NCBI RefSeq assembly: GCF_003012935.1
Contig: NZ_PUDR01000015.1
Coordinates: forward strand, 33,543-97,542
DNA from: Pannonibacter carbonis
GTDB taxonomy: Bacteria; Pseudomonadota; Alphaproteobacteria; Rhizobiales; Stappiaceae
Length of the DNA stretch: 64,000 bases
Direction: 5' to 3'
Part shown: piece by piece, positions 1-9,527 of the stretch
Numbering within the stretch: the first letter of the stretch is position 1
Layout: the number at the start of each line of letters is the position of its first letter
Program-made: the position numbers and the translations under genes
Notes under the pieces: generated by a model
The model's database searches: none
What the model saw: the letters and a program-made list of their open reading frames with translations, nothing else
Told to the model about the DNA's origin: nothing

Positions 1-352
1 CCCAGAACAGGGCGCGGTTCGGCTTGTCGGTCAGGTTGTAGTAGCCATGTGCAATGCCCATTGGCATGCGCACCAGGTCACCTTTCTGCGCCACGTGATG
101 CTCGCCGCCCAGATAGAGATCGAAGCGGCCTTCGAGGACATAGATGAACTCGTCCTGCGTCGGATGGATATGCGGGGGAACAAAAGTGCCCGGGGGATCA
201 AGCGTTTCGAAGGAGAAGCAGGTCTCGCCCTCGGTCTTCATCCAGTAGGTATGGCCGAGAATGCTCCATTCGACGTCGTGCTGGCCGGTGCCGGCGGAGG
301 TGATACCGGGGTCGGTGTTCACCTGCACCATGTTTGCTATGGCGGTTTTCAT
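1..352 (-). CDS. Cupin domain protein, 3' end outside window
   Basis: This partial gene begins with ATG at 352 and runs off the left edge, giving 117 codons. The visible protein has a single cupin fold: an HIHPTQDEFIYVLEG stretch (metal-binding His and Glu of cupin motif 1) followed by a turn with GDLVRMPMGIAHGY (cupin motif 2 His). An AAGGAG ribosome site sits about 8 bases before the ATG. There is no signal peptide. Small cupins of this type act as isomerases, dioxygenases or ligand sensors, and the substrate cannot be read from sequence. It is transcribed divergently from the AraC-type regulator that starts near 608, which suggests that the regulator controls it. Confidence 0.82.
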   Translation of the reverse strand, partial: MKTAIANMVQVNTDPGITSAGTGQHDVEWSILGHTYWMKTEGETCFSFETLDPPGTFVPPHIHPTQDEFIYVLEGRFDLYLGGEHHVAQKGDLVRMPMGIAHGYYNLTDKPNRALFW

Positions 353-607
353 GCTGGTTCTCCTTCAGGCCCGTTCGGGCATGCTGTTCCCATCGGACGG
401 GCGGCGCTTTGTGGCCTTTGCCTGGGGAGCAAGGGCCTGGCGTGCAGGGGCCGTGCGCCTGTCTCCGTCCTGACCCTACGAGACCTCTTCTCCAATCCCC
501 GGTCTATCCGCTGCGCGAAAGCCTGCATGCGCTGAACGAAAATCGGCAGCTTGCGGCTTTGCTTCGCCGGCTTGCCGATGGTAGCGTTACGGATAACTGG
601 TCCGACA

Positions 608-1669
608 ATGAGCAAAAAAGCCGAGGGGACGGGCCGGGGGAGCAAGCTGGTGCAAGCCATGCAGATGCAAGCCACGCAGATGCCTCTGTCGGGCCATGCC
701 CGGGTGGCGACGCGGGACGTGGACCAGGCCGCGGAGGAGGTCGGGCGGATCTTCTGTTCGCACCGCCTGTCGCCGCATGACCATGGCCGCGATTTCTTTG
801 CCTGTCACAACAGCCGGCTGTTTTCAGGCGGGTCGATCAATTATGTCGCCTATGGCGGCGATGTGGAGATTGATCCGGGCTGCCTGGAGCGGTTTTTCCT
901 GGTTCAGGTGCCGCTGAGCGGCGGCACGCAGATCCGGATCGGCAGCAAGATGGTGACCACCGCGCCCGGCCGGGCTGCGTCCGTCCTGTCGCCCACGCGG
1001 CCGAGCCTGATGCGCTGGCAGGCAAACTGCGGTCAGGTGATCCTGAAACTGGAGCGGCGGGCCGTCGAGGATCTGCTTGCGGCCCTGAGCGGCCGGGAGA
1101 CCGGCGAGATCGTCTTTGAGCCGCAGCTGCGTCTGGACAGCGAACCGGGCCGGACGCTCGGCGCGCAGATCCTGGCACTGGCCCGGATGGCCGATGCGGG
1201 CGTGCCCGGTGAACCGGGTCGGGACGAGGCGCTCAACAGCCTTGGGTGGTCTGTTGCGCATGCGCTGCTGTGGACCCATGCCGGCAGCGCCCGAGACCTT
1301 TTGCTGGCCGCGCCGCAGGAGACGGGGGGAGCGCGGCGGAAGGTGTCGCGCGCGCTGGACTTTGTCGACGCACACCTCGCCGAGCCGATTGATTTTGCTG
1401 AACTCGCCCGGGCCTGCGGCTACAGCCTGCGATCGCTGCAGCTGGCTTTCCAGGCCGAGCGCGGCCAGACGATTTCACAGGCGGTGCAGGAACGCCGCCT
1501 CAGCCTGCTGCGCCAGCATCTTCTGGCGGCCGGGGGCAAAGCCAATGTAACTGCCTTGATGCAGACCTGCGGGTTGGTGCATGCGGGGCGCGCGGCGGGA
1601 GCGTATCGGGAGCTTTTTGGCGAGACGCCCGCGGAAACACTGCGCAAGGGGCGTTCGGGCAAGGCGTGA
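608..1669 (+). CDS. AraC family transcriptional regulator
   Basis: A 353-residue regulator with a ligand-binding N-terminal half of the AraC_binding_2 type and a C-terminal AraC double helix-turn-helix. The first HTH is around FAELARACGYSLRSLQLAFQ, and the end carries the family hallmark of a Tyr-Arg-x-Leu-Phe-Gly-x-x-Pro segment. The ATG at 608 (MSKKAEG) is preferred over an in-frame ATG at 551 because the extra residues look non-coding; neither has a strong ribosome site. It lies divergent to the cupin gene, separated by about 255 bases that would hold both promoters. The inducer is unknown. Confidence 0.85.
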   Translation: MSKKAEGTGRGSKLVQAMQMQATQMPLSGHARVATRDVDQAAEEVGRIFCSHRLSPHDHGRDFFACHNSRLFSGGSINYVAYGGDVEIDPGCLERFFLVQVPLSGGTQIRIGSKMVTTAPGRAASVLSPTRPSLMRWQANCGQVILKLERRAVEDLLAALSGRETGEIVFEPQLRLDSEPGRTLGAQILALARMADAGVPGEPGRDEALNSLGWSVAHALLWTHAGSARDLLLAAPQETGGARRKVSRALDFVDAHLAEPIDFAELARACGYSLRSLQLAFQAERGQTISQAVQERRLSLLRQHLLAAGGKANVTALMQTCGLVHAGRAAGAYRELFGETPAETLRKGRSGKA

Positions 1670-1678
1670 GCCGTTGGT

Positions 1679-2356
1679 CTAGCCTTTGAGGCCCGCCAGC
1701 AGGCGCGGCGGCAGGCGCAGCGCGGAAACTGCAAAGCGTGCCAGTTTCTGGCGAGCCGGACGCGGCGCGTCCTGCGGCGCGACAGCAGCACTGCGCAACA
1801 GAACGAGGCGGCTGCGACCGATCCGGTTGATCAGATCAAAATCGGACAGCGTTCCCAGATCGCGATGTCCGCCGACCGATGTATAGAGCCGCCGCGAGAT
1901 CAGAAGGCCCTGTTCGCTCGACGCCATGCCAAGCAGTTGTGTCGACAGGTTGGACAAGGCTTCCCCGGTGCGGGCACCCCAGCCAAATGCATCGCGCTTG
2001 AGGCGGAAGGCGGCGGCGCAACGTTCCGCCTGGCCACTGCGTTCGGCGCGCTCGACAAAGTTTGAAGCATCCACGTGCCAGCCCGGTTCCAGCATCGAAC
2101 CGGCCGGCAGGAACATCAGCCAAGGCGATTTCAGCGCCACCTTTGAGCCCGCGGCAAACCGGGCGCCCTCGCTGCCCTTGACCACATGCATCTCGCAGCC
2201 TGCGGCGTCGGCAACCGTGCGGGTTGCGTCGCGCGAGCCGCCATCCATCACGACGACTTCACGCACGATGCCCTCGGCGGCGGCCGGGACAAGGGCGGTC
2301 AGGCAGTGGGCGAGGGCTTCCTCGCTGTCGAGGGTGGAAATGACAACGCTGATCAT
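1679..2356 (-). CDS. Family 2 glycosyltransferase
   Basis: A 225-residue protein starting MISVVISTLDSEE, the typical beta-strand opening of GT-A fold family 2 transferases. VVVMDGGSRDAT is the nucleotide-sugar binding strand and DFDLINRIG near residue 180 is the usual acidic motif before the end of the catalytic domain. There are no clear membrane segments, so it is likely cytoplasmic or peripheral. The frame stays open upstream to 2482, but the ATG at 2356 matches where family members begin. It is divergent from the radical SAM gene about 100 bases away. The sugar donor and acceptor are unknown. Confidence 0.82.
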   Translation of the reverse strand: MISVVISTLDSEEALAHCLTALVPAAAEGIVREVVVMDGGSRDATRTVADAAGCEMHVVKGSEGARFAAGSKVALKSPWLMFLPAGSMLEPGWHVDASNFVERAERSGQAERCAAAFRLKRDAFGWGARTGEALSNLSTQLLGMASSEQGLLISRRLYTSVGGHRDLGTLSDFDLINRIGRSRLVLLRSAAVAPQDAPRPARQKLARFAVSALRLPPRLLAGLKG

Positions 2357-2456
2357 GAGCCCCGTTCTAGCGTCTTTCCCGGGGCAAGGCGAGGGAGGCC
2401 CTTGCCGCGTCTGCGATTTCGGATAATGTTCCCGTAATGTTCTCATTTCGAGTCGA

Positions 2457-3593
2457 GTGGACGGACCCATGGCAGCGATCACGCTGATTGATCAGGTGAA
2501 CAGCGAAACGGCGCTTGCTGGCGCGCGTGTTGCGGAAGACCTGCGCCGGGGTCGCGGGGCTGGGTTGAACCGCTCCGGCCGCTTCGAGAAGGACCAGCGC
2601 GAGGTCTTTGACGACGGCTGGGAAACGCTCGACGAGCTGCCGCTGCTGAAGACCACGGTGCAGGAGGAGAAGGCGCGGACGATCATCACGCGCAATTCCT
2701 CGCCCGATATTTCTTTCGACCGCTCGATCAATCCCTATCGTGGCTGCGAGCATGGCTGTGTCTATTGCTTTGCGCGGCCAACGCATGCCTATGTCGGGCT
2801 GTCGCCGGGCCTTGATTTCGAGACAAAGCTGTTTGCGAAACCGAATGCGGCGGAACTTCTGGAGCGGGAGCTGGGGCGTCCGGGATATCAGCCGCGCACC
2901 ATCGCCATTGGCACCAATACAGACCCCTACCAGCCGATCGAGCGGCGTTACCGGTTGATGCGCGAGATCCTCGAGGTGCTGGAGAAGACCAATCATCCGG
3001 TCGGCATCGTGACCAAGTCGGCCCTGGTGCTGCGCGATGTCGATATCCTCTCGCGGATGGCGGAAAAGGGGCTGGCCAAGGTGGCGTTGTCGATCACCTC
3101 GCTCGACAAGGAGATTGCCCGGACACTGGAGCCGCGCGCCAGCGCGCCGCACCGGCGCCTTGCCGCCATCAAGGGCCTGTCCGAAGCCGGCATCCCGGTC
3201 TCGGTGATGATGGCGCCGATCATTCCGGCGCTGACCGACAGCGAGATCGAAACGATCCTCGGAACGGCCGCCGAACACGGGGCAAGCGAGGCCGGCTATG
3301 TGCTGCTGCGCCTGCCGCTGGAAGTGTCGGAACTGTTCCGTGACTGGCTGCTGCGCAACCGGCCCGACCGCTACCGGCATGTCATGAACATCCTGCGGTC
3401 GATGCGTGGCGGCAAGGATTACGACGCCGAATGGGGCCAGCGGATGAAGGGGCAGGGACCTTACGCGCAGCAGATCGGCCAGCGCTTTTCGCTTGCGGCC
3501 CGCCGTTTCGGTCTCAACCAGCGCCGGCGCAAGCTGACGACCGAGCTGTTCTCGGCGCCCCAGACCGGTGGCGTGCAGCTGTCGCTGTTCTGA
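2457..3593 (+). CDS. PA0069-family radical SAM protein
   Basis: A 378-residue radical SAM enzyme with the iron-sulfur motif CEHGCVYC (Cx3Cx2C) at about residues 97-104, preceded by NPYRGC. This motif, with the following HAYVGLSPGLDFE stretch, is characteristic of the PA0069/SplB-like branch of unknown function. The TIM-barrel continues through GIVTKSALVLRD and VALSITSLD. The C-terminus is basic (RRRKLTTELF). An in-frame ATG at 2469 (MAAITLID) is an equally possible start. It is related to spore photoproduct lyase, but a lyase function should not be assumed in a non-sporulating organism. Confidence 0.9.
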   Translation: MDGPMAAITLIDQVNSETALAGARVAEDLRRGRGAGLNRSGRFEKDQREVFDDGWETLDELPLLKTTVQEEKARTIITRNSSPDISFDRSINPYRGCEHGCVYCFARPTHAYVGLSPGLDFETKLFAKPNAAELLERELGRPGYQPRTIAIGTNTDPYQPIERRYRLMREILEVLEKTNHPVGIVTKSALVLRDVDILSRMAEKGLAKVALSITSLDKEIARTLEPRASAPHRRLAAIKGLSEAGIPVSVMMAPIIPALTDSEIETILGTAAEHGASEAGYVLLRLPLEVSELFRDWLLRNRPDRYRHVMNILRSMRGGKDYDAEWGQRMKGQGPYAQQIGQRFSLAARRFGLNQRRRKLTTELFSAPQTGGVQLSLF

Positions 3594-3690
3594 TGTTATC
3601 GCTGCGCCGCATTGCGACGATGCGGCGCTTGACCGGCACACCCCATGCCTTTACCGCAGCCGGGACCGCAATGAACGGCGAGGCGATGGT

Positions 3691-4041
3691 GTGACGGACG
3701 AAGCGGACAGGCGGCTGCGCGTGGCAGCGGATTGTACGGAGAAGGCGCATATCCGGCACGAGATCGACCGGCTCGACCGGGCTCTGCTGGTGCTGTTTGC
3801 CGAGCGGCAAACCTATGTGCGCCGGATGGCCGAGATCAAGCAGCACCCGGATGAGGCCTATGACCAGCACCGAATCGAAACGATGCTGGCCGAGTTGCGG
3901 GCACGGGCGGAAATCCTCGGGCTTGAGCCGGACCAGGCCGAGGCGGTCTGGCAGGTGCTGATCGACTGGAATGTCGCCTATGAACAACGCACCATTTCCG
4001 CACGGACCGGGCTGGCGCTGACGGCTGTTTCCCTCGACTAA
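3691..4041 (+). CDS. Chorismate mutase, AroQ type
   Basis: A 116-residue protein if it starts at GTG 3691, the usual size of free-standing alphaproteobacterial AroQ chorismate mutases, which convert chorismate to prephenate for Phe and Tyr synthesis. Expected active-site positions are visible: IRHEIDRLD (first Arg), LFAERQTYVRRMAEIK (Arg and Lys), YDQHRIETML (Asp and Arg) and a C-terminal WNVAYEQ Gln. The frame extends upstream to 3568, but that part is Cys- and Arg-rich and unlike the family. The start lies about 100 bases after the radical SAM gene, so co-transcription is possible. Confidence 0.88.
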   Translation: MTDEADRRLRVAADCTEKAHIRHEIDRLDRALLVLFAERQTYVRRMAEIKQHPDEAYDQHRIETMLAELRARAEILGLEPDQAEAVWQVLIDWNVAYEQRTISARTGLALTAVSLD

Positions 4042-4524
4042 ATACGTTGCCGGCTTCTGAAACGTCCTGATCGCCCGGACAGCCCGCGCTAGCTGAGCTT
4101 GACATTGCAGCGCACAAGGCAGATACACAGGGCTGGATGTGGTCCGGTCGCCGCGTGAGCGACCCGAGCCGATCTCCATGCGCCCGCCCCGGGTTTTGTC
4201 GGGGCATCGCGGCCCTCTCGCCGCGTCAGGGCTGAAACCGGCCTGGTCGCCCTTGCCCCTCACCATGAGGGACCGGCGATCCCCGCGCCGGCGACGGAGA
4301 CGGAACGCAATGAGGACCACCGCTCGCCGACGGACGTCCTGTCCCGGCGCTTCTTCAAAAGTTCCCATGTCACGCGGGGTTCTGACGGTTCTGAGGACCG
4401 GCGGACAATGAGGTCCGCCCCTAGACCTTGAACCGCTACCGCATTCGGGCTGGTGCGAGATTGTCTCGCCGCCGGCTCCCGTCGTGCGCGGCCCTGTTGC
4501 TGCGGCGCATGTGAAGGACATTTC
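4042..4524 (+). other. Long non-coding leader before the DEAD-box gene
   Basis: About 480 bases separate the chorismate mutase stop from the helicase start, and no convincing gene was found on either strand. A hairpin with arms GGCGGAC (4400-4406) and GTCCGCC (4413-4419) lies about 105 bases before the start codon and is not followed by a U-run. In other bacteria, long leaders on helicase mRNAs mediate cold or autogenous control; assigning that role here is inference. Confidence 0.4.
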
Positions 4525-5973
4525 TTGACTGAATTTGCTACCCTCGGGCTTTCGTCCGCTCTTCTGAAGTCCGTTGCCGCTGCCGGCTACACCACCCCGA
4601 CCCCGATCCAGCAGGCGGCTATCCCGCACGTGCTGGCCGGCAATGACCTGATGGGTCTTGCCCAGACCGGCACCGGCAAGACCGCTGCCTTCGGCCTGCC
4701 GCTGATCGAGCGGCTGCTGGCGCGTCCCATTCCGGCTGCCCCGCGCGGCACCCGCGCGCTGATCCTGGCGCCGACCCGCGAGCTGGTGAACCAGATCGCA
4801 CAGAACCTCATCACCTTCGTCAAGGGCTCCTCGCTGCAGGTCACCACCATCATGGGTGGCGTCTCGATGGGGCCGCAGATCAAGCGCATGGCGCGCGGCT
4901 GCGACGTTCTCGTCGCCACACCGGGCCGCCTGATCGACCTGATCGAGCGCAATGCCCTGCGTCTGGATGGGGTCGAGTATCTCGTGCTCGACGAAGCCGA
5001 CCAGATGCTTGACCTTGGCTTCATCCATGCGCTGCGCCGGATCGCCACGCTGATCCCGAAGAAGCGCCAGACGCTGCTGTTTTCGGCAACCATGCCGAAG
5101 CAGATCGAGGAACTGTCGCGCTCCTATCTCAATGATCCGATCCGCGTCGAAGTTGCCCCTGCCGGCCGTACGGCTGACAAGGTGACCCAGTGCGTTCACT
5201 TCGTGTCGCAGGGCGAGAAGATCGACAAGCTGATTGCTTGCCTGAGCGAGCGTCCGCAGGATCTGTCGCTGGTGTTTTCCCGCACCAAGCACGGCGCTGA
5301 CAAGGTCGTGCGCCGTATCGAAGCTGCCGGTCTCAAGGCCAATGCCATTCATGGCAACAAGAGCCAGAATCAGCGCGATCGGGCGATCAAGGAACTGAAG
5401 ACCGGCCAGACCCGTATCCTGGTTGCGACCGATGTTGCCGCGCGCGGCATCGACATTCCCGGTGTCAGCCACGTCTACAATCTCGACCTGCCGGATGTGC
5501 CGGAAAGCTACGTACACCGCATCGGCCGGACGGCACGTGCTGGCGCCGATGGGGATGCCATCGCCTTCTGCGCTCCGGACGAAATCTCGCTGCTGCGCGA
5601 CATCGAAAAGCTGACCGGCCAGAAGATCCCGGTCGCCAGCGGTGAAACACCGCCGGAAGGCCGCTATGCCGCGCCTCGCCCGGCGCGTGGCCGCCAGAGC
5701 GCCGGTCCGCGTCAGGGCCAGAGCCAGGGTCGCAATGGCCAGGGCAAGCCCGGTGGCCGCAGTGGTGAAGGCCGCTTTGAAGGCGGTCGCAGCGAAGGTG
5801 GCCAGGGTCGCCCGCAGCCGCATGCCCGTGGCGGTCAGCCTGCCCATGGCGACAAGCGTCCGGCCCGCGCCGGCCAGCCGGGCCGCAAGCCGCAGTCGGG
5901 TGGTCCGGCCCAGATGGCTGCCGAGGTTCAGTCGCGTTCGCATCGCGATGGATCCGGTCGCCGCAACGGCTGA
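4525..5973 (+). CDS. DEAD-box ATP-dependent RNA helicase, RhlE-like
   Basis: A 482-residue RNA helicase beginning at TTG 4525, with AAGGA six bases upstream. Reading further upstream to 4453 gives an unlikely Cys/Arg-rich extension. All family motifs are present: the Q motif (PTPIQQAAIPHVLAG), AQTGTGKT, PTRELVNQI, DEADQMLD, FSATMP, the helicase C motifs (VFSRTKHGAD, VATDVAARGID) and HRIGRTARAG. The last about 95 residues are a low-complexity Gly-Arg-Gln tail typical of RhlE/DbpA-like proteins that bind RNA non-specifically. Likely roles are ribosome assembly and mRNA turnover, with cold induction common in the family. Confidence 0.93.
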   Translation: MTEFATLGLSSALLKSVAAAGYTTPTPIQQAAIPHVLAGNDLMGLAQTGTGKTAAFGLPLIERLLARPIPAAPRGTRALILAPTRELVNQIAQNLITFVKGSSLQVTTIMGGVSMGPQIKRMARGCDVLVATPGRLIDLIERNALRLDGVEYLVLDEADQMLDLGFIHALRRIATLIPKKRQTLLFSATMPKQIEELSRSYLNDPIRVEVAPAGRTADKVTQCVHFVSQGEKIDKLIACLSERPQDLSLVFSRTKHGADKVVRRIEAAGLKANAIHGNKSQNQRDRAIKELKTGQTRILVATDVAARGIDIPGVSHVYNLDLPDVPESYVHRIGRTARAGADGDAIAFCAPDEISLLRDIEKLTGQKIPVASGETPPEGRYAAPRPARGRQSAGPRQGQSQGRNGQGKPGGRSGEGRFEGGRSEGGQGRPQPHARGGQPAHGDKRPARAGQPGRKPQSGGPAQMAAEVQSRSHRDGSGRRNG

Positions 5974-5986
5974 TCGATCTTTCTAT

Positions 5987-6016
5987 CCGCCGGGGCCGCG
6001 CAAGCATCCCCGGCGG
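5987..6016 (+). terminator. GC-rich hairpin after helicase gene
   Basis: Perfect 9-base arms CCGCCGGGG (5987-5995) and CCCCGGCGG (6008-6016) with a 12-base loop, starting 14 bases after the helicase stop. There is no U-run, so it may stabilise the 3' end or terminate weakly. Confidence 0.5.
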
Positions 6017-6182
6017 TTAGCTGTCCTGATGGCCTCGGTAGTTGGATAGATCGACCTGTCGCCTGCATTTTATGCGCTCAGGGTCGAAACCTGCGAACGC
6101 TTTGGGCTTGGCCTTGATGGCCGAAGCGGAAACAATCCCGACATGCGCGCTTTGCCGCCGCTGCCGTCAGATGAGGGATTGA

Positions 6183-6779
6183 ATGATGTTTCCGCGCCTT
6201 GCGATGTCCGCCTTTGCCCTGCTTGCCTTGAGCCTTCCAGCTCACGCTCACCTTGATCCGCTGGCGCATGGCTCGTTTGCCGCCGGCTTCACCCATCCGG
6301 TCTTCGGGCTCGATCATGTGCTGGTGATGGTTGCGGTTGGCCTCTGGGCCTTCAGCAGTGGCGGCCGGGCGATCTGGATCATTCCTGCCGCTTTTGTAGG
6401 CACCATGGTGCTGGGCTTTGCCGCCGCCGTGATTGGCATGCCGCTGCCTTTCGTTGAGCCGGTGATCGCCGCCTCGGTCGTGGCTCTCGGTCTGATCGTG
6501 GCGATGGCCGTGCGTCTGCCGGTCGTTCCCAGCGCCGCCATTGTTGCGGTTTTCGCCTTCTTCCACGGTCATGCCCATGGCGGGGAGATCGGATCGGCCG
6601 GGGAACTCGGCTATGCGCTCGGCTTTGTGCTCGCCACCGCGCTGCTGCATGCCAGTGGCCTGGCGCTTGGCTGGGCCATCGGGGCCGTACTGGGAACCGA
6701 AAGCCGCACCGGCGCTCTTGTGTCGAGAACCCTCGGCGCGGTTGTCGCCCTGGCCGGTATCGGCATTCTGGCCGGGTAA
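6183..6779 (+). CDS. HupE/UreJ family nickel/cobalt permease
   Basis: A 198-residue membrane protein with a cleavable-looking signal (FALLALSLPAHAH) and about six hydrophobic helices. The HPVFGLDH segment near residues 38-45 is the HupE/UreJ signature of metal-binding His and Asp. FFHGHAHGGE in mid-protein is the second His cluster. The family moves nickel or cobalt into or out of the cell. No hydrogenase or urease gene lies nearby, so this is a free-standing permease and cobalt for cobalamin is equally possible. No recognisable cobalamin riboswitch was found upstream. GAGGGA precedes the ATG-ATG start. Confidence 0.9.
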   Translation: MMFPRLAMSAFALLALSLPAHAHLDPLAHGSFAAGFTHPVFGLDHVLVMVAVGLWAFSSGGRAIWIIPAAFVGTMVLGFAAAVIGMPLPFVEPVIAASVVALGLIVAMAVRLPVVPSAAIVAVFAFFHGHAHGGEIGSAGELGYALGFVLATALLHASGLALGWAIGAVLGTESRTGALVSRTLGAVVALAGIGILAG

Positions 6780-6873
6780 GAATGCGGTGCTGCGGGCGGC
6801 TGGCGGTCGCTAGCTGCCCGCAGGAACGGCCTGCTCTTGTGAGCGCAGGGACGTGTCACCGCGTTTGGCGGCG

Positions 6874-7746
6874 TCAGCCGATTTCGATGTCGAGGCCGAG
6901 GTCGAGGACCGGGGCGGAGTGGGTGATCCAGCCTGAGGAAATGAGGTCAACGCCCGTTTCCGCCACCGCGCGGACGGTGTCCAGCTCGATGCCGCCGGAG
7001 GCTTCCAGCCGGATGCGGTCGCCAACAGCCGCCCGGACGATGGCAACGGCCTCCGCGAGGCGGTCCGGGCTCATGTTGTCGAGCATGATCACATCAGGGG
7101 CGGCGGGAATGGCCTCGCGCAGCTGATCAAGCGTGTCGACCTCCACCTCGATCTTCACCAGATGCCCGGCAAAGGCCTTGGCCGCGTTGATGGCGGCCGT
7201 GACCCCGCCCGCAACGGCGATGTGATTGTCCTTGATCAGGATTGCATCATCGAGGCCGAAACGGTGGTTCATGCCGCCGCCGCAGCGCACGGCATATTTC
7301 TCGAAGGCGCGCAGGCCCGGTGTCGTCTTGCGGGTGCAGACGATCTTCGCCTTTGTGTGGGCAATCGCCTCGGCAAAGCGCGCGGTCGCGCTGGCGATGC
7401 CGGACAGATGGCCCAGATAGTTCAGCGCGACACGTTCGGCGGACAGCAGCGCCCGCGCCGGTCCCTCAATCCGCGCGACAATATCTTTCGCAGAGAGGCG
7501 CGCGCCGTCTGTCTTCAGCACCTCCACCTTCAGATCGGGTGATGTAAGACGGAAGGCGGTTTCGGCAAGCCGGATCCCGGCCAGTGCGCCGGGCTTGCGC
7601 GCGGCAATCACGGCTCGCGCGGTGACGCCGGCACCGATGGTTGCCTGGCTCGTGATGTCGCCGGCGCGGCCCCAGTCTTCCAGCAGGGCGGCGTGAACCG
7701 CGTCATCGATCATCAGCTGCGGCAGCTCGGGCAGGGGGGCGGTCAT
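6874..7746 (-). CDS. nadC: Nicotinate-nucleotide pyrophosphorylase (carboxylating)
   Basis: A 290-residue quinolinate phosphoribosyltransferase, the third step of de novo NAD synthesis: quinolinate plus PRPP gives nicotinate mononucleotide, CO2 and pyrophosphate. Recognisable motifs are [22 protein letters not shown] (PRPP and substrate site with Arg, Lys and His), [35 protein letters not shown] and [10 protein letters not shown]. The length is normal. The ATG overlaps the nadB stop in an ATGA junction, so it is translationally coupled and in the same transcript. It converges on hupE with about 95 bases between. Confidence 0.97.
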   Translation of the reverse strand: MTAPLPELPQLMIDDAVHAALLEDWGRAGDITSQATIGAGVTARAVIAARKPGALAGIRLAETAFRLTSPDLKVEVLKTDGARLSAKDIVARIEGPARALLSAERVALNYLGHLSGIASATARFAEAIAHTKAKIVCTRKTTPGLRAFEKYAVRCGGGMNHRFGLDDAILIKDNHIAVAGGVTAAINAAKAFAGHLVKIEVEVDTLDQLREAIPAAPDVIMLDNMSPDRLAEAVAIVRAAVGDRIRLEASGGIELDTVRAVAETGVDLISSGWITHSAPVLDLGLDIEIG

Positions 7747-9395
7747 TGGGTTTCTCCCGCCGTTGCGGCGCTGGTGACGCCCTGCAATGCACTCGGATGC
7801 GCTGCCGTGGCCTTCTCGGCGGCAGCATTGACCTGATCAAGCGTCAGATAGCTGCGCTGGGCCTGGGCGGGATCGGTCTCCTTCGCGTCTGTGCGATAGT
7901 GCGCGCCGCGGCTTTCCTTGCGCTGAAGGGCAGCGGCGGCCACGATCTTGCCGGCGATCATCATGTTGCGGATCGAGGTGCGCTGCACGCGCGTCTCGGC
8001 GGCGGCAATGCGGGCAAGTGCCTTGGTGAGGCCGTCGGCGTCGCGCTCGACGCCAACCAGATCGCTCATGGTCTGACGCAGGATGGAGATCGCGGCGCGT
8101 TCCTCCTGGTTGCGCTGGCTGGGCAGGCCCGGTTCGTCATCCAGTGCTTCCCAATAGGCGGTGCGCGGGGTCGGCATCAGGCCCTGGATGTCCTCGGCAA
8201 TGCGTGCGGCGAAGACGACGGCTTCCAGCAAGGAGTTCGAAGCCAGCCGGTTCGCGCCATGCGCACCGGTGCAGGCGACTTCACCGGCAGCCCAAAGGCC
8301 GTCCAGCGAGGTGCGGCCGTTGGCGTCTGTCAGCACGCCGCCCATGTGATAGTGCTCGGCCGGCGCGATCGGGATCGGATCGGTGGCCGGGTCGATCCCG
8401 GCGGCAATGCAGGCCGCATGGACGGTCGGGAAGTGCTCGGCAAACTTGGTGCCGATGGCCGTGCGGCAATCCAGAAACGCGCCGCGGCCGGCAGCACGCT
8501 CGCGGAAAATGGCACGGGCGACAATGTCACGCGGCGCGAGTTCCATCAGCGGATGCACCGCTTCCATGAAACGGACGCCGGCAGAGTTGATTAGGGTCGC
8601 GCCTTCGCCGCGCAGGGCTTCCGTCGCAAGCGGTGCCGGATCACGGCCCACATCCAGCGCGGTCGGATGGAACTGCACGAACTCGGCGTCGGCAATCACG
8701 GCACCGGCGCGGGCGGCCATGCCGATGCCATGGCCGTTCGCTTCACCCGGGTTGGTGGTGACCGCATAGAGATGGCCGATGCCACCGGAGGCAAGCACGA
8801 CAGCCGCCGCCTGGAAGGCGAGCCGCTCCAGTCCGCCTCGCCGGCGCGCCATGACGCCGGTGACGAACTTGCCCTCGGTGATCAGGCTCTCGCCCAGAAA
8901 ACCCTCGATGACCCGGATGGACGGGGTCTGGCGCACGGCGGCGACCAGGGCATCCATGATGGCGCGTCCGGCCATGTCACCGCGCACGCGCACGACGCGG
9001 CTGGCGGAATGGGCTGCCTCGCGGGAGACGGCGAGGTGTCCCTCCAGATCCTTGTCGAAGGGCACGCCATAGCTCAGGAGATCGCGCACCCGGCGCGGCG
9101 CTTCCGCCGTCATCATGGCAACGATCTTGTCCTGGCAGATGCCACCGCCCACCGCGATGGTGTCGGCCATGTGGGCGTCTGTGGTATCGCCTTCGGAGAC
9201 GGCCGCGGCGATGCCACCCTGGGCCCAGGCGGAGGACGCGCCTTCGCCGATCGGGGCGTTAGAGATGATGGTGACCGGCCGCGGCGCCAGTTTCAGCGCG
9301 CAGAACAGGCCGGCGAGGCCGCCGCCAAGAATCACAACATCATCGACGCCTCGGGCCGATTGGGCCGGGACAAACTGGTCGCTGCGTACTGCCAT
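7743..9395 (-). CDS. nadB: L-aspartate oxidase
   Basis: A 550-residue flavoprotein that oxidises L-aspartate to iminoaspartate, the first step of quinolinate synthesis. The N-terminus shows the FAD dinucleotide motif [49 protein letters not shown] and [10 protein letters not shown] are succinate dehydrogenase-type flavoprotein motifs, and [20 protein letters not shown] follows. MAVRSDQ at 9395 is chosen; an in-frame ATG at 9428 would add 11 residues. It lies between nadA (about 130 bases upstream) and nadC, with which it overlaps by 4 bases. Confidence 0.96.
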   Translation of the reverse strand: MAVRSDQFVPAQSARGVDDVVILGGGLAGLFCALKLAPRPVTIISNAPIGEGASSAWAQGGIAAAVSEGDTTDAHMADTIAVGGGICQDKIVAMMTAEAPRRVRDLLSYGVPFDKDLEGHLAVSREAAHSASRVVRVRGDMAGRAIMDALVAAVRQTPSIRVIEGFLGESLITEGKFVTGVMARRRGGLERLAFQAAAVVLASGGIGHLYAVTTNPGEANGHGIGMAARAGAVIADAEFVQFHPTALDVGRDPAPLATEALRGEGATLINSAGVRFMEAVHPLMELAPRDIVARAIFRERAAGRGAFLDCRTAIGTKFAEHFPTVHAACIAAGIDPATDPIPIAPAEHYHMGGVLTDANGRTSLDGLWAAGEVACTGAHGANRLASNSLLEAVVFAARIAEDIQGLMPTPRTAYWEALDDEPGLPSQRNQEERAAISILRQTMSDLVGVERDADGLTKALARIAAAETRVQRTSIRNMMIAGKIVAAAALQRKESRGAHYRTDAKETDPAQAQRSYLTLDQVNAAAEKATAAHPSALQGVTSAATAGETQ

Positions 9396-9527
9396 GGGAG
9401 GGCTTTCGTTTCTGGACTGCGGAGGCAAAGCCTAGCCGCTCAGGCTGGGCGGGGCAATGCGCGCGCCAGGTCAGCCGGGAGGGGAAAGCAGAACGGGCGA
9501 GGCTTGCGGCCTCGCCCGTCGGGACTG

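Noticed and set aside
3514..5943. An 809-codon open frame on the minus strand
   Set aside because: It is antisense to the radical SAM, chorismate mutase and DEAD-box genes, has a low-complexity Arg/Ala/Gly composition and no domain; a product of high GC.
5987..6182. A cobalamin riboswitch before the HupE gene
   Set aside because: No B12-box-like sequence was found and the gap is short.
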